A stretch of DNA of 64,000 nucleotides from DAOUAE01 sp034433795 (GCA_034433795.1 DAOUAE010000065.1:1-64000); one strand, 5' to 3'. Counted from the stretch's first letter, positions 22,672 through 32,210 are shown. Translations and numbers: made by a program. Notes: generated by a model not told the origin, from the letters alone.

Positions 22672-24132
22672 TCAGGGCCCGGGACGCCGACCGGGGGACA
22701 GAAGTGGGCCGCTGGGCTGGTGGGCCAGACGTGGCAGGCGGACGGTGAAGGTGGTCCCGCTGGCCGGATCGCTCTGGGCGACGACCGTGCCCCCGTGCGC
22801 CTGGACGATCTCCCGGACGATGGCCAGCCCCAGGCCGCTGCCTTCGCGTCCCGAGCGATTGCGGGCCTGGTAGAAGCGTTCAAAGATGTGCGGCAGGTCC
22901 TCCGGGGGGATGAACGAGCCGCTGTTGAAGACCTCGAGGACCACCCAGGGGTCCTCGGTCCGGAGACTCACCCGCACCCGTCCGCCGGGCGGGGTGTGCT
23001 TGAGGGCGTTATCGAGCAGGTTCCCCAGCACCATCTCCAGGCGCGAGGGATCGCCGCTGACCTGGGGAACCGGTGCCAGATCGAGGTCGAGAGCGACGGT
23101 CTGCAGATCGGCCAGCCAGCGGACCCGGCGCGCGCAGACCTGGGCCAGGGCGGCCAGGTCCACCGGCTCCTGGCGGAGGTGCAGTTGCCCGGATTCGAGT
23201 TTGGAGAGGAGAAGCAGGTCCTCCACCAGCCGGCGCATGCGGTCGGCTTCCTCGTGAATGATCCGGGCGCCCTCCTGGAAGGCGGCGGGGTCCCGCAGCG
23301 TGCCGTCGAGCATCGCCTGGGAGAAGCCCTGGATGGCGGTCAGCGGCGTCTTGAGTTCGTGGGAGACGTTGGCCAGAAAATCGCGCAGCGTCTTCTGCGA
23401 CTGGCCGACCGCCCGGGCCATCGTATTGAAGGCCGCTGCCAGGCGAGCGACCTCATCGCGACCGTTGACCGGGATGTGCTGGTCGTAGTGACCGTGGGCG
23501 ATCTCTTCGGCCGCCCGGGTGATCCGGGCCAGGGGCCGGCTGATCGAGCGCGAGAGCAGCAGGGCGATGACGGTCGAGACCACAAACGACAGGGCGCCCG
23601 CCAGCCACAGGCGGGGCAGCAGTTCGAGCCAGGCGGCGGTCAGATGCCGCTCCGGCACGGCCACCACCACGTAGAACGGGCGGCCGAGCAGGCGGGGGCT
23701 GTTCAGAGGCCCGCGGGGGGGCAGAGCGGCGACCATAAACAGCCCGTCGCCGTCGGGGCCGTGGTAGGTGCCCCAGAGCAGGCCGCGCTGACCGGCGGGA
23801 GGAGTGGTGTTCAGAAAGGCCAGGTGTTGACCGCGCAGCCGGCCGGCGGTATCGTCGAGGACGATGCCACCGGCGTCCACGATCAGGATGCGGATCTGGC
23901 CCTCGGCCGCCTGCTCGCGCAGGAACTCTCCCACGCCGTCCAGACCGATCCGTGGCTCCAGCCAGCGGACCTGAAGGGCCAGGGTCAGGGCGGCGTCGGC
24001 CATCTGGTTGAGTTTGAGCTGCCGCTGGTACTCCTGGAGGAGGACGGTGACGGCGGCGCTGACCAGAAAAAGACAGAGGGCGATGATGAGGGCGTAGGAG
24101 GCGATTAACTTGGCCCGGAGGCTTCGGAACAT
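22672..24132 (-). CDS. Sensor histidine kinase (OmpR-system partner)
   Basis: Membrane histidine kinase, 486 aa. Two transmembrane helices (about 10-31 and 174-194) flank an extracytoplasmic sensor domain of about 140 residues with no recognised ligand motif. Then come HAMP (about 196-248), HisKA with His258 in ANVSHELKTPL, and the HATPase domain with N box LGNLLDNALKHT, G1 and GSGLGLAIV. The start ATG 24132 has AGGAGA upstream and overlaps the response-regulator gene by 28 nt, so the two are one unit and a cognate pair. Confidence 0.92.
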   Translation of the reverse strand: MFRSLRAKLIASYALIIALCLFLVSAAVTVLLQEYQRQLKLNQMADAALTLALQVRWLEPRIGLDGVGEFLREQAAEGQIRILIVDAGGIVLDDTAGRLRGQHLAFLNTTPPAGQRGLLWGTYHGPDGDGLFMVAALPPRGPLNSPRLLGRPFYVVVAVPERHLTAAWLELLPRLWLAGALSFVVSTVIALLLSRSISRPLARITRAAEEIAHGHYDQHIPVNGRDEVARLAAAFNTMARAVGQSQKTLRDFLANVSHELKTPLTAIQGFSQAMLDGTLRDPAAFQEGARIIHEEADRMRRLVEDLLLLSKLESGQLHLRQEPVDLAALAQVCARRVRWLADLQTVALDLDLAPVPQVSGDPSRLEMVLGNLLDNALKHTPPGGRVRVSLRTEDPWVVLEVFNSGSFIPPEDLPHIFERFYQARNRSGREGSGLGLAIVREIVQAHGGTVVAQSDPASGTTFTVRLPRLAHQPSGPLLSPGRRPGP

Positions 24133-24818
24133 GGCGTCTCCTGGGGGTGTTCAACGACCAGTTTGTAGCCGACCCCACGGACGGTCTGGATGCGAACCTG
24201 GCTGCCGGCCAGTTTCTCCCGGAGCCAGGTGACGTGGACATCGATGGTGCGGGAATCGCCCAGAAAGTCGTACCCCCAGACCAGTCGCAGGAGCGTCTCC
24301 CGGTCGAGGACCAGTCCGGCGTGGCGGGCGAAGGCGGCCAGCAGGTCAAACTCTTTGGTCCGCAGGGTGACCGGCCGGCCGGCCACGGTCACCTCGCGCC
24401 GGCCCAGGTCGATGCGCACGTCGCCGACGGTCAGGACCCGCTCGCTCACCGCCCGGGTCGAGCGCCGGAGAACGGCCCGCACCCGCGCCACCAGTTCGCG
24501 GGGATTGAACGGCTTGGCGACGTAGTCGTCGGCGCCCAGTTCCAGGCCGACGATCTTATCCACGTCGTCGCCCCGGGCCGTCAGCATAATAATGGGAACG
24601 TCGCTCTCCCGTCGCAGCTGGCGGCAGACCTCCCAGCCATCGATCTCGGGGAGCATCAGGTCGAGGATGATGAGATCGGGGGCGAGGGCCCGCGCCTTCT
24701 CCAGAGCCTCGCGGCCGGTCGTGGCGGTCTCGACCCGGTAGCCTTCGTTGGTCAGGTACAGCCGTGTCAGCTGGACGATGTGTTTCTCATCGTCCACCAC
24801 CAGAATCGTCTGCGACAT
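24105..24818 (-). CDS. OmpR/PhoB-family response regulator
   Basis: DNA-binding regulator, 237 aa. The receiver has DDE acidic pocket, phosphoacceptor LILDLMLPEIDG, Thr LTARGD and Lys KPFNPREL. The C-terminal winged helix (about 130-225) has LRTKEFDLLAAF and SRTIDVHVTWLREKL. ATG 24818 (MSQTILVVDDE) is preferred to 24833. It precedes and overlaps its kinase gene. The targets are unknown; the htrA gene behind the kinase is a candidate. Confidence 0.93.
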   Translation of the reverse strand: MSQTILVVDDEKHIVQLTRLYLTNEGYRVETATTGREALEKARALAPDLIILDLMLPEIDGWEVCRQLRRESDVPIIMLTARGDDVDKIVGLELGADDYVAKPFNPRELVARVRAVLRRSTRAVSERVLTVGDVRIDLGRREVTVAGRPVTLRTKEFDLLAAFARHAGLVLDRETLLRLVWGYDFLGDSRTIDVHVTWLREKLAGSQVRIQTVRGVGYKLVVEHPQETPCSEASGPS

Positions 24819-24877
24819 TGTCCGTGGCTCCACGCCAGCCGGCCACCGGCCGGGCTGGCACTGGTCTCCGGCGCCGC

Positions 24878-26200
24878 TTATTCATAGCGCAGGGCCTCGA
24901 TCGGGTGCAGGCGGGCGGCCCGCATCGCCGGGTAGATGCCGAAGAAGAGGCCCACCGCCAGCGAGACGCCCACCGCCAGCAGGACGGCGTCCGAGGTGAT
25001 GAGCGTCTGCAGGCGCTGGGGCGTCCCGGTGCCGCCGCTGATATCGATCTGGCTGATGCCGAAGGCCAGACCGGCGCCCAGCGCGATGCCGACCAGGCCG
25101 CCGACCCCGCTGACGGTCATCGCCTCGATCAGAAATTGTAGAAGAATATCACGCCGGCGTGCACCCACCGCCTTGCGGATGCCGATCTCGCGCGTCCGCT
25201 CGGTCACCGAGACCAGCATGATGTTCATAATGCCGATGCCGCCGACCACCAGGCTGATCCCGGCAATGCTGCCCAGAAGGACCGTCATGATACCGGTGAT
25301 CTGGCCGGCGATCTGGAGCATATCGCGCTGGCTCTGGATGATGAAATCGTCCTGGGCGACCCGGTGGCGGGCCCGCAGCAGTTCACCGATCTGGGCGACC
25401 ACCGTGTCCATCAGGTCCTCACGCGCCACCTGGACGTTGATAAGGGCGACCGTGTGGGCCCCCCGAGCCGTCCGCTGGGTGGTGAGGCGCTGCTGGAGAG
25501 TGGTGATCGGGATAAAAACCTGGTCGTCCTGGTTGCCCAGGGCGCTGCCGCCCTTGGGCTCCATCACGCCGATGACCCGGAAGTTCACGCCGGGGCGACC
25601 GAAGACGCTGATCTTGACCGTCTGGCCAACCGGGTCGGTGTCGCCGAAGAGCAGCTGGGCGACCCCCGCTCCCAGAACGGCCACTGTCGAGCGGGCCTCG
25701 AGGTGCGCCCGGCCGATGAACTCGCCCTCGGCGACGCGGAAGTTGCGGATGTCGGGGTAGGCCGGCGTGACGCCGGTGATGCGGGTGGAGACGTTCTGCC
25801 CGGCGTAGAGCACCTGACCGAAGGCCCAGGCCTCGGGGGCGACGCCGACGACGCCGGGCAGATCGGCGATGGCCAGGGCGTCGTCATAGGTCAGTGTCTG
25901 AGCGCTGCCGGCGGATGAGCGGACGCCGCCCTGCTGGACAAAGCCCGGGCGGACGAAGAGCAGGTTGGTGCCCAGACTCTGAATCTGGGCGGTGATGGCG
26001 GCCTGGGCTCCCCGGCCCACCGCCAGCATGGCGATGACCGCGCCGATCCCCAGAACGATCCCGAGAAGCGTGAGCGCGGTCCGCAGTTTGTTGACGCTGA
26101 GAGCCCGCAGCGCGATCCGCACCGCCTCGATCGGGCTCAGCCCAACGCGCAGGGGCTCGGCCCGTTCCGCGGTCTGTGGCAGAGCGATGGTCGCTTTCAT
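24878..26200 (-). CDS. MacB/FtsX-type ABC transporter permease
   Basis: Permease subunit of a MacB-type mechanotransmission exporter, 440 aa. The first membrane helix follows the NKLRTALTLLGIVLGIGAVI motif (about residues 37-60), a large extracytoplasmic domain spans about 75-295, and three C-terminal helices follow with ERTREIGIRKAVGARRRDI (coupling region). It ends in the usual HPIEALRYE. It overlaps the ATPase gene (ATGA) and sits behind an HlyD-like adaptor gene, forming a complete tripartite inner-membrane set. Confidence 0.9.
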   Translation of the reverse strand: MKATIALPQTAERAEPLRVGLSPIEAVRIALRALSVNKLRTALTLLGIVLGIGAVIAMLAVGRGAQAAITAQIQSLGTNLLFVRPGFVQQGGVRSSAGSAQTLTYDDALAIADLPGVVGVAPEAWAFGQVLYAGQNVSTRITGVTPAYPDIRNFRVAEGEFIGRAHLEARSTVAVLGAGVAQLLFGDTDPVGQTVKISVFGRPGVNFRVIGVMEPKGGSALGNQDDQVFIPITTLQQRLTTQRTARGAHTVALINVQVAREDLMDTVVAQIGELLRARHRVAQDDFIIQSQRDMLQIAGQITGIMTVLLGSIAGISLVVGGIGIMNIMLVSVTERTREIGIRKAVGARRRDILLQFLIEAMTVSGVGGLVGIALGAGLAFGISQIDISGGTGTPQRLQTLITSDAVLLAVGVSLAVGLFFGIYPAMRAARLHPIEALRYE

Positions 26201-26964
26201 CCGGACGCCTCCGTGGCGGAATTGGCCAGCGGCCAGCCGCCGGCCGGCGTGGCCGGCCGGGTCGCGACGAGCTGGCTGGCATCGATCGGATCCGGGATCG
26301 GCTCGTCGCGGACGATCCGGCCGTCGCGCAGGGCGATGAGCCGGCGCGCGTGGCGGGCGATGTCCATCTCGTGGGTGACCAGGACAATCGTGATGCCATG
26401 CTCGCGGTTCAGCCGCTGCAGGAGGGCCATGATCTCCTCGCTGGTCCGCGTATCCAGGTTGCCGGTGGGCTCGTCGGCCAGGATGAGGCGCGGCTGAGTG
26501 ACCAGCGCTCGGGCGATGGCCACCCGCTGCTGCTGACCGCCGGAGAGCTCGGTCGGCCGGTGGAAGAGGCGGTCGCCCAGCCCGACCGCCTCGAGCGCGG
26601 CGATCGCCCGGGCCCGCCGGTCGCGGACGCCGGCGTAGAGGAGCGGGAGTTCGACCTGTTCGACGGCCGTCAGCCGGGGCAGCAGGTTGAAGGCCTGGAA
26701 GACGAAGCCGATCTTGCGGTTGCGGATGAGCGCCAGATCGTCGTCGCTCAGCTGGCTCACGTCGATGCCGTCGAGCTCGTAGCGGCCGCTGGTCGGCTGG
26801 TCCAGACAGCCGAGGATGTGCATCAGGGTCGATTTGCCCGACCCCGAGGGACCGACGATGGCCACGAACTCGCCGTCCTCCAGCGCGAACGTCACTCCGC
26901 GCAGCGCCGGGATGGTCACGGCGCCCAGACGGTAGACCTTGGTCAGCGCGGTCACGCGGATCAT
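26197..26964 (-). CDS. MacB/LolD-type ABC transporter ATPase
   Basis: Stand-alone ATPase, 255 aa. Walker A GPSGSGKST, Q-loop FVFQAFNLLP, signature LSGGQQQR, Walker B LILADEPTGNLD, H-loop VTHEMD. ATG 26964 is chosen because AGGGGGGCGCC precedes it; the open frame upstream lies inside the adaptor gene. It has a short tail of about 30 residues after the ATPase core. The adaptor, ATPase and permease genes are contiguous and coupled. Confidence 0.93.
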   Translation of the reverse strand: MIRVTALTKVYRLGAVTIPALRGVTFALEDGEFVAIVGPSGSGKSTLMHILGCLDQPTSGRYELDGIDVSQLSDDDLALIRNRKIGFVFQAFNLLPRLTAVEQVELPLLYAGVRDRRARAIAALEAVGLGDRLFHRPTELSGGQQQRVAIARALVTQPRLILADEPTGNLDTRTSEEIMALLQRLNREHGITIVLVTHEMDIARHARRLIALRDGRIVRDEPIPDPIDASQLVATRPATPAGGWPLANSATEASG

Positions 26965-26977
26965 GGCGCCCCCCTTA

Positions 26978-28846
26978 TCAGGAGCCCGGCTTGGGAGCGG
27001 CCGGCACTCCGCCGGGCTTGGGCGCCGGTCCCAGGCCCCCACCCAGACGCGGCTGGACGGTGGTGGTGGTCGGGATGAGGACGTTTTCGCCTTCGCGCAG
27101 TCCTTCCAGGATCTCGGTGAACTGGTCGTTGCTCAGACCGGTGCGGACCGGCCGGGTCTCGATCTTCCCGTCGACGACCACGTCCACAAACTGCTGGCGG
27201 CCCTGACGACGCACCGCCCGGTTGGGCACCAGCAAGGTGTTGGCGCGTTCGGCGATGACGATCTGGGCGTTAGCGGTCAGCCCGACTGGCAGCGGGCGGG
27301 ACAGGTTCTCGAAGCCGATGGCCACGGTGTAGGTGGCCACGCCCTGCTGGATCGTGGCGTTGGGCGCCACCCCGATGACCCGGCCGCGGAAGGCCTGGTC
27401 GGGCAGGGCGTCGAAGCTGATGAGCGCTCGCTGGTCGGGGGCAACCTTGGCCACGTCGGTCTCGTCCACCGTCACGTCCACCCGCACTGCCGAGGGGTCG
27501 ACGAGGGTGAGAATGGCGGTGCCGGGGCCGACCTGTTCGCCGAGATTGGCGCTGATGGTCCCGACGACCCCGTCGAAGGGCGCCACCAGGATGGCGCCGG
27601 CGCGCTCCAGTTCGGCCTGCTGGACGGCCAGTTCGGCCTGGCGGACCTGCTCCTCGGCGATGGCCAGGTCCTGCGGGCTGGCGCCGGTGGCCTGGGCCAG
27701 CTGGGCCTGGGCCTGCTTGAGGTTGGCCTCGGCGGCGGCCAGATCCGCGGCCGTGGGGCCGGCCTTGACCTGCTCCAGTTTGGCCAGGGCGCTGCGATAG
27801 TTGGCCTCGGCGGCCTCGACCGCGCTCTGCGCCGCCTGGAGGTCGGCCGGGGTGGGGCCGCTCTTGACCTGGTTCAGCCGCGCCTCGGCGCTGGCCAGGG
27901 TCTCGCGGGCGCTCTGGACGGCCGCCTCGGCGGCGGCGATATCGCGGGGGTCGGGGCCCCGCCGCAGGGCCTCCAGTTTGGCCTGGGCCTGAGAGACCGC
28001 CGTCTCGGCGGCGAAGACCCGTCCGTTGGCCGCCTGGCAGGCCGCCCCACGGTCGCGACCGCAGGTGGCGTCGCGTTCGACCTGGGCGGCGTAGAGATTG
28101 TTCCTGGCCTGTTCGACCGCCAGTTCGGCCGCCCGGATATCGTCGGGCGAGGGGCCGCTGCGCAGTTTGGCCAGATCGCTTTCGGCCTTCTGAAGGGTGG
28201 CCCGGGCCTGGGCGACGGCCTGTTCGGCGGCCTTGATGTCGGCCTCGGTCGGGCCGGCCTGGAGTTGCTCCAGCTTGGCCCGGGCGCTCTTGAGATTGGC
28301 CAGGGCGCTGTCCACCGCGCTCTGAGCCTGCTTGAGGTCCTCGGCGGTCGGGCCGGCCTTGAGCTGGTTGTAGCGGGCCAGGGCGCTCTCGTAGGCCGCC
28401 CGCGCGGCGGCGACCTGCTCGGGCCGGCTGCCGGTCTTCAGTTGCTCCAGTTTCAGCTGGCTGAGTTTCAGGTTCGAGCGGGCCTGTTCGAGTTTGAGAT
28501 CCAGCGGGGCCAGGTCGAGGCGGGCCAGCTCCTGGCCGGCCTTCACGCTGTCGCCGATCTTCACCAGAACCTCTTTGAGGCGGCCGCTGGTGGTGAAGGC
28601 CAGGCGGGCCTGGCGGGTCGAGACGACGGTGCCGGTGGCCTGGACGGTGGCCTGGAGGTTGCCACGACGGACCGGGACTACCTGGCCGGGGATGGCCGGA
28701 GCGCTGGTCTGGCCGATCAGGCGTTCGGCCACCAGGACGCCGGCGCCCACCAGGACCACCAGGGCGATCGCGAGGAAGATCACGGTGGAGCGGCCGAGCC
28801 GACGGAGCGCCGGCCGGCGCAGGACCTGGATCCCGGGGATCTCCAT
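26978..28846 (-). CDS. HlyD/MacA-like efflux adaptor with expanded helical repeats
   Basis: Membrane-anchored adaptor, 622 aa, much longer than MacA (about 370). After a membrane helix (residues 20-40) come the lipoyl half-motif (about 60-110), a very long alpha-helical hairpin (about 113-415), the second lipoyl half (APFDGVVGTISANLGEQV) and beta-barrel domains. The helical region is built of modules that start G-P-T/S-x-x-D at residues 165, 198, 231, 297, 330 and 363, an exact 33-residue period. One module (near 264) is degenerate and carries the only two Cys (262, 270). ATG 28846 follows GGGAGGAG. First gene of the MacAB-like operon. Confidence 0.88.
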   Translation of the reverse strand: MEIPGIQVLRRPALRRLGRSTVIFLAIALVVLVGAGVLVAERLIGQTSAPAIPGQVVPVRRGNLQATVQATGTVVSTRQARLAFTTSGRLKEVLVKIGDSVKAGQELARLDLAPLDLKLEQARSNLKLSQLKLEQLKTGSRPEQVAAARAAYESALARYNQLKAGPTAEDLKQAQSAVDSALANLKSARAKLEQLQAGPTEADIKAAEQAVAQARATLQKAESDLAKLRSGPSPDDIRAAELAVEQARNNLYAAQVERDATCGRDRGAACQAANGRVFAAETAVSQAQAKLEALRRGPDPRDIAAAEAAVQSARETLASAEARLNQVKSGPTPADLQAAQSAVEAAEANYRSALAKLEQVKAGPTAADLAAAEANLKQAQAQLAQATGASPQDLAIAEEQVRQAELAVQQAELERAGAILVAPFDGVVGTISANLGEQVGPGTAILTLVDPSAVRVDVTVDETDVAKVAPDQRALISFDALPDQAFRGRVIGVAPNATIQQGVATYTVAIGFENLSRPLPVGLTANAQIVIAERANTLLVPNRAVRRQGRQQFVDVVVDGKIETRPVRTGLSNDQFTEILEGLREGENVLIPTTTTVQPRLGGGLGPAPKPGGVPAAPKPGS

Positions 28847-29008
28847 GGGTGTCTCCTCCCTCGACGCCGGACGCTTTTCGCCCACCAGTATGCCCGGGCA
28901 ATGCTAAGGCGACATTGCCCCGGTGTTAAACGAGCGCAAAATAGCGCGATGGCCCTCGGTCGCTCGGGTCAGCCGATCAGCACGCCGGCCGGGCCGTTGA
29001 CAGAAGCA

Positions 29009-29037
29009 AGGGTAGGGGAGCCCTTCCCGGCTGTCAA
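29009..29037 (-). promoter_or_regulatory. Promoter of the MacAB-like operon
   Basis: On the minus strand TTGACA (29032-29037) and TACCCT (29009-29014) are 17 bp apart. The predicted leader is about 150 nt. The -35 is part of an inverted repeat TTGACAG ... CTGTCAA (28997-29037). Confidence 0.5.
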
Positions 29038-29056
29038 GGGACGCGGCGACCGGCGA

Positions 29057-29575
29057 TTATCGCCGGCGCGGGCGGGCCCGGCCGGCCGGACGCTGCTCGC
29101 GCTCGCGTGGGGGGACCAGTTCGGGGGCGTAGACCCAGATGTTCCGCCAGTGGGGGCGGGAGTACTCCTGCCCCTCCAGGATGAAGCCTGGCGTCTCGGC
29201 GAAGATGCTGTTCCAGACCGGCTGGTCGGCGTTGACCTTGACGGTGGCGCGGGGAGGGTTGGTCAGGCGGAGCAGTTCGCGGAGCAACCGTTTGATGATC
29301 CCCGGGTTCACCTCATCACCGGCCGACCCGGCGTCGCGGATCGTGATCGAACCGTCGACCTTGGTGTGCCACTCGATAAAGCCGTCGATGTGCGTCGTCC
29401 GCTCGCGGGGGTCGTAGTGGGTCAGCACCAGCAGCTCCCCGCGCTGGACGGCGTCCTCGTATCGCTTGCGCTGGGGACGCCCCTCGGGGTTGGTCAGGGT
29501 ATACCGGATCGACTGGCGGATTTTGTCGACGTCCTCCATGGTGGCCAGACGGATGTCGTAGACGGGCGCGTCCAT
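29057..29575 (-). CDS. GNAT-fold-like protein of unknown function
   Basis: Protein of 172 aa that I do not recognise with certainty. The order YDIRLATMEDVDKIRQSI (strand-helix), GFIEWHTKVDGSITIRDAGS (paired strands), a helix NPGIIKRLLRELLRL and VKVNADQPVWNSIFAETPGF resembles a GNAT acetyltransferase fold, but the acetyl-CoA loop Q/RxxGxG/A is not clear. The tail is Arg/Pro-rich. It has its own promoter and lies downstream of prkA-yeaH-spoVR in the same direction. Confidence 0.5.
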   Translation of the reverse strand: MDAPVYDIRLATMEDVDKIRQSIRYTLTNPEGRPQRKRYEDAVQRGELLVLTHYDPRERTTHIDGFIEWHTKVDGSITIRDAGSAGDEVNPGIIKRLLRELLRLTNPPRATVKVNADQPVWNSIFAETPGFILEGQEYSRPHWRNIWVYAPELVPPREREQRPAGRARPRRR

Positions 29576-29613
29576 CCTGCGTCCTCACACTGCTCGCTCG
29601 GTAGGCCCAAGTG

Positions 29614-29642
29614 ATTGTACGCGATCGGCCGGGAAAAGACAA
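29614..29642 (-). promoter_or_regulatory. Promoter of the GNAT-like gene
   Basis: Minus-strand TTGTCT (29637-29642) and TACAAT (29614-29619) are 17 bp apart, between the spoVR stop and the GNAT-like start. Confidence 0.6.
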
Positions 29643-29649
29643 GGTGGGG

Positions 29650-31044
29650 TCAGAGGTTCTTCCGGGTGTTCTTTTCACCATCGTAACTGAGCAGCACCGG
29701 TTTCTCGTTCAGCACCGTCTCCAGATGGACCGGCCGCCCCCAGAGCTGGTAAACGTACTGCAGTGTGCGCTCGGCGTAGGCGATGTCCAGCTCCTGCCCT
29801 TCGTAGATGTGCTTGAGATAAAGTTCGCCGTTCCGACGGTAATCGCCGTCCTCTACGACGATGTATGGATTACCGAAGTTGGTCATGCTCCGGACGATGA
29901 GATCGCGGACCTTCTCCCAATCGGTCTCGACCACCTTCAGCTGATCGCCTTCCACTTTGTAGATATACAGCCCCATCTCTTCGACCAGGTCTCTGGTGAG
30001 ATAGTTGCGGATGAGGGAGACGTCGTTCTCCAGCGTTCGGACCTCGAAGAGCTTGGCGCGCCCCTGACCGGGCTGCCGGCCCAGCACCAGACGCTCCTCC
30101 TCGGAGGGATGGTCCCAGCGGCGTTCGATATCTTCCAGAATTTTCAGCCCGACGTAGTAGGGGTTGAGATGATGCTTGGTAGGCGCCAGAATGGCGGCGT
30201 GCATCCGGGCGAACTCGACCGCCTCATCGTCGCTCAACGGCAGTTCGCGCAGAATGCGGGCGTGCCAGTAGCTGGCCCAGCCCTCGTTCAGGATCTTGGT
30301 CTGCAGCTGCGGGATGAAGTAGAGCATCTCCTGGCGGACGATGAGGATCACGTCGCGTTGCCAGTCGGCCAGGTGGCGGGCGTGTTCGGCGATGAAGAGC
30401 AGGAGGTCCTTCTCGGGCTCGGGCGGAAACTTCGTCGGACCGGGCTCGGACGTGGCCGGCGGATCGGTGAGCGACAGCAGGTCGTCGTAGGGGGCGGGAG
30501 GGGCAGATCGGGGTTTGGGCGGCGGCGTGGGCTGGCGACGGAAGCGCACGTGCGGGTCCACGTGCTCCTGGATCGAGAGGACCGCGTCGAGGAAGCGCTC
30601 GACCTCCAGCCGACCGTGCTGGAACTCGTAGCGGCGGATGCGTTCGGCGTTGACGGCGACGGTATCGATCATCTGGCGGTTGGTGTGCTCGAAATAGGCG
30701 TTGTGCTTAAAGAAGTCCACGTGGGCCAGAACGTGCGCCACCACCAGCTTGTTTTGCAAAAGCGAGTTGCTGTCGAGCAGAAAGGCGTAGGCGGGATTGC
30801 TGTTGATGACCAGTTCGTAGATCTTGGTCAGGCCGTAGTCGTAGAGCGTCTTCTGGTGATGGTAGGCCCGGCCGTGGGTCCAGTGCGAGAAGCGTCCGGG
30901 CAGTCCGTAGGCGCCGATCTCGTACATGACCTCGGCCGGGACCACCTCGAAGTGAACCGGGAAGGGGTCGAGGCCCAGGCGCTGGGCGATGGCCCAGATC
31001 TGGTCGATGGCCCGTTCCAGTTCGGCGAAAGTTCGGTCGTCCAT
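29650..31044 (-). CDS. spoVR: SpoVR family protein
   Basis: Conserved protein of 464 aa. The N-terminal block GLDPFPVHFEVVPAEVMYEIGAYGLPGRFSHW and the motif VAHVLAHVDFFKHN identify the family. Its biochemical role is not established; the family is named for a spore-cortex phenotype in B. subtilis but is widespread in non-sporulators as part of the prkA-yeaH-spoVR (yeaG-yeaH-ycgB) set linked to stationary-phase stress. An insertion of about 40 Pro/Ser-rich residues lies near 175-215. Its ATG overlaps the yeaH stop by one base (TGATG). Confidence 0.92.
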   Translation of the reverse strand: MDDRTFAELERAIDQIWAIAQRLGLDPFPVHFEVVPAEVMYEIGAYGLPGRFSHWTHGRAYHHQKTLYDYGLTKIYELVINSNPAYAFLLDSNSLLQNKLVVAHVLAHVDFFKHNAYFEHTNRQMIDTVAVNAERIRRYEFQHGRLEVERFLDAVLSIQEHVDPHVRFRRQPTPPPKPRSAPPAPYDDLLSLTDPPATSEPGPTKFPPEPEKDLLLFIAEHARHLADWQRDVILIVRQEMLYFIPQLQTKILNEGWASYWHARILRELPLSDDEAVEFARMHAAILAPTKHHLNPYYVGLKILEDIERRWDHPSEEERLVLGRQPGQGRAKLFEVRTLENDVSLIRNYLTRDLVEEMGLYIYKVEGDQLKVVETDWEKVRDLIVRSMTNFGNPYIVVEDGDYRRNGELYLKHIYEGQELDIAYAERTLQYVYQLWGRPVHLETVLNEKPVLLSYDGEKNTRKNL

Positions 31045-32210
31045 CAGGCCGCTCCGCTCGCTTCCGGGACCCGGGGGCTGAAGAAGGCTTTGAGAGCCGG
31101 CAGAACGTCGCGTTTATCGTTGATGACCACGGTGATGAAACGGGGGTCTTTGATCTGCTGGAAGGCCGACATCAGGGTGCTGGTTGAGCGGGCCGGTCCT
31201 TCACGGATCTCGCCGTAGCCGAAGACGTTCGAGACCTCGAGGAGTCGCTGGACCAGTTCGACGCAGCGGCGGTTGTCGGCGTCGCCCCAGTTGTCGCCGT
31301 CGGAGAAGTGGAAGGGGTAGATGTTCCAGGCGTTGGGGTCGTAGCGGCGCTGGATGATCTCCAGGGCCAGCTGGTAGGCCGAGGAGACCTTGGTGCCGCC
31401 GCTCTCGCCCAGTTTGAAGAACGTCTCCTCGTCGACCTCTTTGGCCTCGGTGTGGTGGGTGATGAAGACGATCTGGACGTTGGTGTATTTGGTCCGCAGG
31501 AAGCGGACCATCCAGAAGTAGAACGTCCGGCTGATATACTTTTCAAACTCGCCCATCGAGCCGGAGACATCGCGCATCGCGATGACCACCGCGTTGCTCT
31601 CACGTCGGGTCTCCGGCACCCAGATCTTGAAGCGCAGGTCTTCGTCGCTGATCCCGCCGTAGACCGGCCGTTTGTGTTTTAGGGCGTTGCGTTTGATGTT
31701 CTCCAGAACGGTTCGCCGCTTGTCGAGGTTGGAAAACGCCCCTTTACGGGCCAGTTCCTTGAGTTTCAGGGTTTCGGTCTCCAGATTCTCGGTGACTTTC
31801 TGCTGCAGATTGGGCAGTTGCAGGTCCTCGAACAGGAGGTTGGCCAGTTCATCGATGGTGATCTCGGCCTCGTAGTAGTCGATGCCAGGCTGGTCGCCGG
31901 CCTGTTTGCCGGGGCCAGGACCGGCCGGGGAGCCCTGGCCGACCGTATCGCCGGGCTGGGTCTCGCCCTCGCCCTGGCCGACGTGGCGGTTGCGGCCGAA
32001 GTCGTAGCGGAAGCGGGGCAGCTCCAGCGAACGGATAGGAACTTTGACGATCCGTTGCCCGTCGGAGGTGATGATCGCCTCCTCGCTGACGATCTGGGGC
32101 AGATTCTCGCGGATCGCCTCTTTAATCTTCTCGGCGTGGCGGGCCTGGTCGATGGCTCCTTTGCGGTGGAGCGACCAGTCGTGGCGTTCCAGGGTCACCG
32201 GGGCGCGCAT
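31044..32210 (-). CDS. yeaH: YeaH/DUF444 family VWA-like protein
   Basis: Protein of 388 aa with a von Willebrand A-like domain. The MIDAS-like motif MRDVSGSMG and downstream SGGTKVSSAY are visible in the C-terminal half. A Gly/Pro/Gln-rich linker at about residues 85-120 separates the N-terminal part. ATG 32210 is chosen on the ribosome site GGAGGAGAGG; the frame is open upstream into prkA. The partners are PrkA and SpoVR in the same operon, and a joint signalling role is inferred from this conserved order. Confidence 0.92.
   Translation of the reverse strand: MRAPVTLERHDWSLHRKGAIDQARHAEKIKEAIRENLPQIVSEEAIITSDGQRIVKVPIRSLELPRFRYDFGRNRHVGQGEGETQPGDTVGQGSPAGPGPGKQAGDQPGIDYYEAEITIDELANLLFEDLQLPNLQQKVTENLETETLKLKELARKGAFSNLDKRRTVLENIKRNALKHKRPVYGGISDEDLRFKIWVPETRRESNAVVIAMRDVSGSMGEFEKYISRTFYFWMVRFLRTKYTNVQIVFITHHTEAKEVDEETFFKLGESGGTKVSSAYQLALEIIQRRYDPNAWNIYPFHFSDGDNWGDADNRRCVELVQRLLEVSNVFGYGEIREGPARSTSTLMSAFQQIKDPRFITVVINDKRDVLPALKAFFSPRVPEASGAA

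Noticed and set aside
26939..29614. Open frame of 891 codons on the plus strand opposite the MacAB-like genes
   Set aside because: Gly/Leu/Asp repeats in it are the antisense of the adaptor's Ala-rich helical modules; there is no ribosome site, and three well supported minus-strand genes cover it.
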